A model generated the notes under the pieces. The model was not told the origin of the DNA and searched no databases. It was given only the letters and a program-made list of their open reading frames with translations. Source: Sialis fuliginosa (taxonomy: Eukaryota > Arthropoda > Insecta > Megaloptera > Sialidae). Taken from it: a stretch of 64,000 nucleotides of DNA. Where the stretch lies: positions 4,559,001 through 4,623,000 of the forward strand of contig OY540813.1 of NCBI GenBank assembly GCA_961205875.1. Reading direction: 5' to 3'. A program made the position numbers and the translations under genes. Below, one piece after another: positions 56,171 to 64,000 of the stretch (position 1 is its first letter; each line of letters opens with the position of its first letter).

Positions 56171-56705
56171 TTCTGAAATTAATTACAGTTAAAAACAAAA
56201 GCATTCCCAATAATCAAGATGTAACGAATCCATAAAGAAAACTAATACAAATACAAAACGATAATTTATTACAAAAGTAATCCACCTCCATTACTTTTCC
56301 CTAATAACGAAGAGGAATCAAAACCCCAGATACATGTGCAGTACAAATAGTGTGCTTAGAAATACATTTGTATTCTTCTCATACACCCACCTGCTCACTG
56401 ATTGAAAACAGGAAGCAGTGAAACTGCATCGTAGGGAGAAAAACTTTGTACATCTCGGAATGAATGGATCGTTATACGTGGAACAATGGATATATCCTGC
56501 GATATCGTTGCTCGACAAAACACTACTCACATTGGCGCTATTCTAAACTTTGTTTTCAAAGCCAACTGTTACAATGTTCGATTGATACTTCAAACGATTG
56601 TAAATTGTATATTTACCAGTTGTTTATGAAAAATGCTTTGACATTATTATCACAGAAAACAAAGGTATAGGTACACTGAGAAAAAGGATTAGTTATTTCT
56701 ATATA
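56171..56705. other. Mostly unique spacer
   Basis: 56310-56560 is GC-richer and not repeated here. Opposed 68- and 70-codon frames overlap it, and neither looks protein-like. Candidate conserved non-coding DNA. Confidence 0.4.
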
Positions 56706-57120
56706 TAAAAATTCGGGCAAGACATACACGAGTGTATGCTATAAGGGTTCCGAAGTACGTACTACGTGGAAAGTTTGGAACCACTTACAGGTGCATTTTT
56801 AAGTTAGAAAAAAAAATAAAAAATATGGTCAAATTCTACTAATTGAGATGTACATTTTGATTCCGCTTGTTTGGTTATACATTTTAACGTGCCACATGTC
56901 TTGGTATAATTTTTTTTTTACCTAGCTTTAGCTCCTTATTGCCCCCCCTGAAAAATTATTTATTCAATAAATTTGTACATATTTTACTAGAGGGTGTCAT
57001 TTTGCATGTTCAGTAAAAATTTCAAGTTTCTAGCTTATATAGTTTACGAGCTATTTAGCTTTGAGTGAAAAGGACGGACGGACGGATGACACAGTGAGAT
57101 TAATAGGGTTTCTTCGAAAC
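56706..57120 (+). repeat. Family N repeat, copy 2
   Basis: 'ggcaagacatacacgagtgt', 'atgctataagggttccg', 'caaattctactaattgagat', 'ttggttatacatttta', and a tail 'gtttacgagctatttagctt' with 'aaggacggacggacgg'. The tail resembles retroelement 3' ends, but no frame is present. Confidence 0.65.
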
Positions 57121-59390
57121 CCGAAAAATGAATTCGTCTCGATTTTGATCACGTTTATGAGACGAGATCGATAAAAAATTTCAATTATGAGTAAAAAAAA
57201 TTTCCGTCTTGATATTTTATTTTCATATTTGTCTTCAAATATTTATAAAACTTCTAACCTGATAAGATTGTGAGAGATCAAAACTTTGTTTCTGAATACT
57301 GAATGTATCCAAATGTAAAAAATATAGATTATAATCTTCATTTAAACATCTGCTTGGGCGCCTATGGAATGAATATCTACACAATCATGAGAAATCCAGA
57401 TATCGTTTTCAATATTGAAATTCTAATTTTAAACCCCACAAAATACATATACGTTTTTTTTTCTATTCTTTACTCGGATATTTTTTTAAATTTTTTCTCG
57501 AAACAAAAACTCTTCACAATATTGTTGTTTATTTTTATACAAATTTTGATTAAATATCGATGTGCAATTCACATAATACATGCAAATATATTATATTTCA
57601 TCTCATCCGTCAATATTGTCCCCTTATATTTCCCCCCACTCCGAGTTTTTCCCCTGACGCGCATAGAGTGAATACGAATACATATTCGCGTTTACATGCA
57701 CAGAATACATACAAAAATGAGCGACGTGTGCAGTTTTTATTATTGTGTGGTTATTACGCAGATTATAAACTGCCACTTAAAAATCAAATAAATACATAAT
57801 AATATTAAAATTGACACCAGTATTTATTAAAAGCATTTCTAGATTATTAATTTAACATAAAATTATCAATATATCAGCAAAATATATGAATGACCCAAAA
57901 ACAATCAGTTTCATGTAAACGCATTTTAAAATCAACTTGTTATTAATATTATAATTTTAATTACATTAATTACGAATAAACCATAAACACCCATCCAGAT
58001 TATTTTGACACAAAATGCGTATAAATTTATAAAATTATGCAGATCTGACATTATTCATATTTAAATTATTCATGTCCGAATTATATTAATTTGTTTTATT
58101 ATATAAATAAAAAACTAACAAATATAACCATCATGTTAAACATTCTACCTAAATTGCAGCATGTATATTTTATACATATTTTGTTATGTAAACCTATAAA
58201 TACTTACATTTTGTTAATAACTCCAATTAATTTTAAAATATAAATATTAAGTTACTTCTATTACACATTCCTATATAATATTATGCATGAATGTCAGTAT
58301 TTAAAATGTTTCTTACAAAACTATTAGCGTATTGGACCCGTTGTTACCTGGAGATATTTATAATAAACCTATTAAACATTGTTTTTCAATTATCGCTATC
58401 AGCGAAAATATCTCTCCGACGATTGTTTTTTTTCTATGCCTTTGCATAGATTTAGTTGATTTTTTTTAAAGTTACATTCTATTTAACTTTCAGCCTGACC
58501 AAATATTAGCTTCCAAAAATTTATAGTTTTCGAAAAAACATTTTTTTTTTATTTTCAAAAAAAGAATTTTTTTTTGATAATCTGTCAATCAAATTTGATG
58601 GTGCTTGTAGTATATTATAGATGTACTTATGACTCATCAGAGGTAATTTTATTATGTTGATATGTTGTAAAAAGTTTGCAATTTTTTGATGAAGTATCAA
58701 TATAAGAAATCCAACAAAAATTATGTAATTCTTGACAGCAAATTTAATCTAATTTATTAATTGATAAAATTGAATCAACAGTAATTAAGTTGATAAGTAA
58801 TTTTCTGTTTCAAACATTTCATACAAGTTGATATTGTCCATTTCGTTGAAAATTACCAAGCGTGATTAGCCAAGCGTAAAAACGACAAATAAAAATCATT
58901 ATAAAAACAAGCACCTCCGCTGTTTAATATTAGCTGAAATCCGATTTGTTCCATTGAAATCACAATAACAGATTTCCCAAACGAGTGAATATAAAAAAAA
59001 CTTCGGTTGTCGGAAAAGAATGAAAATATATCGAAACGATCTGACGTGATAAAAAATTGTAATAAATAATTTTTATGTTTTTAATTAATTAAAAAATATT
59101 ATAACAAGATGATTGAAGATTTCATAGAGAAAACGTATGGCAGTTATATTTTTTCTATAAAAAAATAAAGTTTCTTAGCAAAAGTATACCATTCTATTAA
59201 TTAATACTTTTTAATAGTTGACATACTTGCTTTTACATTCTTCAAAAGCATTTTTTGTTTGTTTGATTTTATATTTTCTACTTCATAATGAAAATAAAGC
59301 TATCATTAAGTTTTTTTTTATGAATGTCAGCAAAGAATGCACTCATCAAAGCAATTCGAGATCAAAATATAGCTAGAGTTTTCACTAGAG
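57121..59390. other. Long A+T-rich spacer
   Basis: No repeat family or exon found. The 122-codon frame at 57303 is rich in I, F, Y and N and is consistent with chance in this composition. 58880-59040 is slightly GC-richer. Confidence 0.5.
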
Positions 59391-60302
59391 CGGGGCTGGC
59401 CAAATCGCGGCCCGCGACGCTCTTATGCGCGGCCCGCGGTTACATATGAACAAATTATGTTTTTATAATGTTCATTTTATGTATCAGGTGTATCAGAATG
59501 ACTGAAGTTGGTTTTAATTTCCCATTGATTTCTTTAAAATATTGTTCTATTTATGTGATTAAAATTGGAATTTGAAATATTTTTGTGAATAAATAAAACC
59601 ATTATCTATTAGTATTTTAAATACTTAATACCATACAGTTATATTTTGTTCTTGATTAATTTTTTTTTAAATTTACTATGATTGAAGAACAGTTGCTTGT
59701 TTTTTCCCCTGGGATCGTATAAGACATATTGCAACCATTTATCTATGACAGGATGAAATATTGAGATTTTTGTCGCTATTTATTTACTATACAAAATCGT
59801 GCGAGGTTGTGGATAATTTTTTCCCCAAAACTCCTACACTTATGTAGAATTTTTCGCAGCGGATCGAATAATATCAATTACTACCCTTCATCTGTGACAG
59901 GGGGCAACATATTGAAGGTCGGCTATATGTATAATATAAAATCAGCTCTACATTTTTTATGCTAATACATTCAAAAGTTTAGAGACGAGTGGGATGGTGT
60001 CAAAAATCATTATACTCGTTTTATAAAATTGATTATATAAGCTATCTATTGGCATTTTATTTATTGCTTTATGATTATTAGTTCTGGAGATATAAGCTTT
60101 CAAAGTGTGACATATTTTCGTTACTTTCGTGATTCCGAGGTTATTCCCTAATATTGCTGGGGGAAATGTAGTTCTACTTAAAAAAAAAATTTCAAAACCA
60201 GAAAATCTAATTTTTTTACAAAATTTCTTATTTATGTACGGCCTTCGGAAAATTTTAGATCGTCAATGCGGCCCGCGGTGCAATTTGGGTTGGCCAGCCC
60301 TG
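59391..60302. mobile_element. 912-bp hAT-like element, family I full copy
   Basis: The left end CGGGGCTGGCCAAATCGCGG and the inverse of the right end, CAGGGCTGGCCAACCCAAAT, are the terminal repeats. Both carry GGCCCGCGG-type subterminal motifs. The 8-mer CACTAGAG is repeated exactly at 59383-59390 and 60303-60310. No transposase frame survives, so it is non-autonomous or fully decayed. Confidence 0.92.
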
Positions 60303-60449
60303 CACTAGAGAAATATTCTGTAACGTTCTTCAAGTTTGCATTACAAACTAATAGAAATTGAAACGCTCTGTATACTTTATAGTTGCTTTTATATTAATTT
60401 ACTAACATAACAGCACAAATAAAAAAAATATATTAATCAACAACGTCTG

Positions 60450-60640
60450 TTGAATACAGATCGGATCTGCTGCAATAATGAAATTTTCAGTGGCAACGCG
60501 AACGAAATGAGTGAAGGCGATAGAATATGTCCGCTGTATGTCATGTCGAGCAACGCTTGCTAGATTCTCATTAGAAATGTCTGCGACACTGCTTGCGAGT
60601 GTAGTTGTATATATGTGGAGCTAACAGGATCGTAGGTAAT
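60450..60640. other. Unique GC-richer island
   Basis: Between the family I and family M elements, with 'gcaacgcgaacgaaatgag', 'gtcgagcaacgcttgc' and 'cgacactgcttgcgagtg'. No coding frame or core promoter stands out. Candidate conserved non-coding DNA. Confidence 0.2.
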
Positions 60641-60737
60641 AAACATTTTATTACAAATCGCAGAAAGAGAAATTTATCTCTGGTTCTATTTAATAAAGGT
60701 ATATTAAACTTAAAGGGTTTGTATAATTTTAAATATC

Positions 60738-60950
60738 CAGGGTGTCCACTGGTTTTTGGAAATAAAATTCACTGACTTTTCCCTGACTTTCCCTGAACAC
60801 AGATTAAAAATTCCCTGACTCGGGGGGATCCATAACTGGAAATGTTACACTTGTTACTTACTTTCAATTCAATGACCTTTTTCTTTTTGTTGCTCGTCAA
60901 CTTAAATTTATACACTTTTTTCCCTGACTTTCCAGAAATTGGACACCCTG
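60738..60950. mobile_element. Family M element with CAGGGTGTCCA ends
   Basis: The left end CAGGGTGTCCACTGG pairs with AATTGGACACCCTG at the right. The interior repeats variants of 'ccctgactttccctga'. The 62-codon minus-strand frame inside is a by-product. Immediate flanks (TAAATATC and ATACCATA) do not give a clear duplication. Confidence 0.8.
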
Positions 60951-60983
60951 ATACCATACATTTTTATACATATTTATTTAGAC

Positions 60984-61265
60984 ACTAGCTGTTACCAGTA
61001 ACTTCGTTCGTGTGGAATTTAGGTTAGGTAGGAGCTGTCAGAAAAGTAGAAAATCTACTTGCCATAAAACCCATGAAGAAGAAGAAGTTTAGGTAATACA
61101 GATTTCTGTTATGATAGTAGATAAAAGAGATGTTTAGTTTCACATTTGCAGGCGCGTATTTTTTTATCTAAAATACAAAGTAGCCTATCTCCCTGCCAAA
61201 TTTCATTAAGATCGGTTTAGCAGTTTAGTCGTGAAAAGATAACAAATATTTATTATATTAGTATG
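60984..61265 (+). repeat. Family D-like repeat, subtype with TTAGG-like tract
   Basis: 'actagctgttaccagtaact' and 'tcgttcgtgtggaattta', 'ggttaggtagg', 'atacagatttctgtt', 'ctatctccctgccaaatt', 'catt aagatcggtttagc' and 'gtcgtgaaaagataac'. The same subtype, inverted, is at 32285-32455. Ends in an A/T run. Confidence 0.75.
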
Positions 61266-62329
61266 GACTTATACATATACATGTCAAAATAAACGAGGAA
61301 TATGCTATAGGAACTGTTATCTATGAAGTGGGTTCTACCAGATTCTGCTTCCCTTTTTCACAATATATGTATTAAATTATATTTTTGAAATTATTCTTCA
61401 TTCAAATAAAAGTACTTCAGAGCTTATCATATATTTTCATCTGGTGGGTGCGCGCCTGAAAAAAGTTGTAGCAGTTGCGCTTATTGTTAGATATAAATAA
61501 ACGAATTAGTTAAATGTAGAGTTAGAGACGACAAAATATGATAAACAATACTGAACTATCTACATTATAACTTTGTTCGTATGGGAATTATTCTGTTTGT
61601 ACTTCAATAGTAGCCAGCAATAACTTTAAAATATGTACATATTATGTATTAATACAGAATTGATTTTTAGTATTATTTGAAATATAAATAAAATATATAC
61701 AGTCTAGTGTGTGCAGGATATAAAATAAGAAATTGATTCTGTATTTTCTTTTTTTTATTTAAAAAGGGTCGAATTTTGGAAACCCCCTTCTTACGTTTAA
61801 AAAGGAAGATGATGGATCAATAACTCAGGTCATAGTTTCTGAACAGTATATGGAAGTATTATTGTTGATGATTATAAAATATCCAATCAAAATTCATTGT
61901 TCAATATCTGCAATCTGCATATCTCTAGATTCTTCCATTATAAAGTCAAATCCCAAGATATTATTGAACTTATGTAATATGAGATAGAATTGCTAAAATA
62001 ACTTCAGCAAAAGTATTCTCTAACTTTCAAATAAGTTAAGTTTAATCGATGAATCGATGAAAATGTATATAAAATATTATCATGTTATCAAAATGGTTAA
62101 ATAAAAAAAATTATGTTATGTATTTAAAACTTTTTTTTGGCATTAATGAATATATACGACACTATACCACGACTAGTCACGGATGACTGGGGGGGGGGTG
62201 CCCTGGGACAATCAGGGCAGGAAAAAGTCACATAAATGTATTATAAAAGTTAATTGTTTGTTTCCATACTTTAAAACACAAGAACACAAAGTTGGCAATG
62301 GATAATAGTAGTAAAATATACTTTTGCCC
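61266..62329. other. A+T-rich spacer
   Basis: A G run at 62190-62199 and 'gccctgggacaatcagggca' (62201-62220, a small inverted pair) are the only notable points. Confidence 0.5.
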
Positions 62330-62720
62330 GATATTATAATTAATTTGCTTCAGGATGTTTCATTACCCCCCCTCCCCCCTCGAATAAAATGAGGTTAACC
62401 TGAAGAATATGCCGTTACCGACGCCACAACTATCAAATATCACGTATTGATGAATAGACCTAACCGAACGAAAGCTAATCAACCCAAAACTAATCAACTC
62501 GATTTCGCCCTAACCAAAGACAGTTAACTTGTATTTTGTTAGAACATCAACTCTGTACGATTTATAAAATATTATATATTGCTCATTTAATACAAATCTC
62601 ACCAATCTAATTCTTATTTAGCCATTTTAAGGAGCAATTTTTTTTTCTATGTGTCATTTTATTTATTTAATGAACAAAAAGTATTTTCTTAACGCTAGTT
62701 TATATTAACTATTTCTAAAA
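62330..62720 (-). repeat. Family Z repeat, copy 2, inverted
   Basis: 'ggttaacctgaagaatatgc', 'cgttaccgacgcc', 'aacttgtattttgttagaac', 'tgtgtcattttatttattta' and 'cttaacgctagtttatatta' are copy 1 in reverse order. Where copy 1 has the TTAGG-like run, this copy has 'gccctaaccaaag'. Confidence 0.82.
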
Positions 62721-62999
62721 CACAATATTGTTTACAAATGCTATAATAGATTATTTAATGCTCTTCACTATTTCTCATTTCATTTAAAATAGTGCGCGTT
62801 TAATTTGTTTCCTAAGATATTTTCAAACAAATACTTTTGAAAAGAAGATATTATCTTTATGAAACCCGTAAGACATATTATATTTTTCGGCATAGAACTG
62901 TTGGACATTGAAATATATTTTATTAGCTCACCCTTTCAAATCAAACAACAAATCCGTTATCTAAGTTTCCCCGAAATCACAGAGCAATAATGAAATTTC

Positions 63000-63130
63000 C
63001 AAAAGCAATGTGAAATGAATGACAGTGTCTGAAAGAATAACAGAGAAAGACAAACAGAGAGGAGAACATGCTCGCGTCACGTTATTTCTCTTCTCATTAC
63101 AATCGTCTGTCGTCGACTAGACTCCAATGC
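63000..63130. other. Unique GA/CT-rich island
   Basis: 'cagagaaagacaaacagaga' and 'ggagaacatgctcgcgtcac', then 'ctcttctcatt' and 'cgtctgtcgtcgactag'. GA-rich sites of this kind can bind GAGA-type factors, but no gene start is identifiable. Confidence 0.2.
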
Positions 63131-63339
63131 AGTGGTGGCCTAAACAAAAAAACAAACGAGAACTTTTATTATTTTTTGTGTACTTCACTTTAACACTAAT
63201 TAATTCTAGTATTCTGATAACATTACTGGAACTTAAAATGGAACTGTAAGGCTCCTGATGAGGACTCTTGTGAAGTCGAAACAGATATCAAATGACATTA
63301 AGTAAATGTTAATAAAAATTATTAACTTTTTTTCGTTGG

Positions 63340-63757
63340 ATCAAAATTCTTTACGTGAAAATTTTATAGAATATTTTTTGTAGAGCATTAAATTTCTTAT
63401 AATGTGGGTTTCCAACGTTTTTTGTAAAATGTTCCCTTACAAAGATTTTTCTCAATTTATTTTTAAAAATCGTGTTTTGTTTTTCTAAATTGATATTTGC
63501 TTGGACATATTAAATATCATTTTGATTTAGATTTAGATTGAAATTGTCAAAAATTAAAAATATACGAAAAAATAATCAGGTGCGTCTTAAGAAAAATTTC
63601 GAACTAATATTTTTTTAGTAAAATTATATAAAAATTAAATGATTAACCAATTCCAAGCAATTTATCTGAACACTTTATCGGTTTTTATTTAAATTGTTCA
63701 ATAATCAACTACTATTTAGCACGAGGAAGCACTGTGCATTTACTTGGCAGATGTTTT
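63340..63757 (-). repeat. Family B repeat, long copy
   Basis: Includes 'cccttacaaagatttttctc', 'aatttatttttaaaaatcgt', 'aaattatataaaaattaaat', and 'gcacgaggaagcactgtgca' before 'tttacttggcagatg'. It matches 17515-17700 and, in reverse, 36680-36920. Confidence 0.82.
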
Positions 63758-64000
63758 ATTTTATTTCAGTAGATACACGTACACTATACACTCAATTATA
63801 CGTATAAGAAAGTCCTATGGAACCATGGCAGCTTATTTGTCTTCAGCTCATTATTGATAAGAAATAAACGAACGAAACCTGTTAATATTTAATTAAACTC
63901 ATTGCTATCAAACTTATTTTAACAACATAAAAAAAAAATTCACCAAATATACCCTCAGAATCCTATCTCTCCCATCTGCCACTGGTCCGAAATGCCGAGC

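Noticed and set aside
57303..57671. 122-codon + strand frame
   Set aside because: Composition is that of A+T-rich chance sequence (I, F, N, Y). No signal peptide with a sensible mature part, no domain and no splice signals in the right phase.
1..64000. CRISPR array, operon or bacterial contamination
   Set aside because: No regularly spaced repeats with unique spacers, no ribosome binding sites or long frames; repeats and splice signals are those of an insect nuclear genome.

Overview
The window looks like deep non-coding DNA from a large, A+T-rich insect nuclear genome, probably a moth or butterfly. Base composition is strongly A+T-rich by eye. No open frame on either strand exceeds about 122 codons, and there is no operon structure. 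Old, short, non-autonomous repeats cover much of the DNA. The lepidopteran guess rests on recalled repeat families: one ending in a 'tacggaacc...ctcgcacttg' block, and one starting near 'cgcggcttcgctcgcg'. I could not check either against a database, and the order is an inference.

Only one protein-coding piece is well supported. It is an exon on the + strand at 39131-39246, with a branch-point-like CTAAC, a pyrimidine tract and AG before it and a GT donor after it. It carries a start codon at 39157 and 30 codons that read as a secretory signal peptide. The gene cannot be named. No partner exon was recognised in the 39 kb before it or the 24.7 kb after it, so the window is probably two long introns, or upstream DNA plus a long first intron, around a signal-peptide exon.

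The rest is a graveyard of small mobile elements. (i) hAT-like elements with 8-bp target duplications: 30100-30461 and 49130-49512 (one family), 49970-50388, 54206-54377, 55765-56122, 59391-60302 (with a truncated relative at 46001), and probably 18597-19029. (ii) Foldback or palindromic elements: 8597-8787, 32618-32722, 44945-45290 (TA-flanked), and an 864-bp near-perfect palindrome at 37763-38626, about 0.5 kb before the exon. (iii) Longer elements with terminal inverted repeats: a four-copy family at 1042, 3107, 16376 and 39670; a TGTGTT/AACACA-rich element at 7286-8074; 26301-27001; and 51020-51556. (iv) Dispersed families without clear ends, labelled A to Z in the entries. (v) Short tandem duplications and minisatellites. 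Two nested insertions can be reconstructed because an empty copy of the target repeat is present elsewhere in the window.

No transposase, reverse transcriptase, tRNA, rRNA, CRISPR array or bacterial gene was found. The items most worth a second look are the long palindrome beside the exon, a dispersed ~90-bp cassette carrying CRE, CCAAT and TATA-like motifs in fixed order, and a few CpG-richer unique islands that could be promoters or untranslated exons. I see no convincing new multi-gene system.
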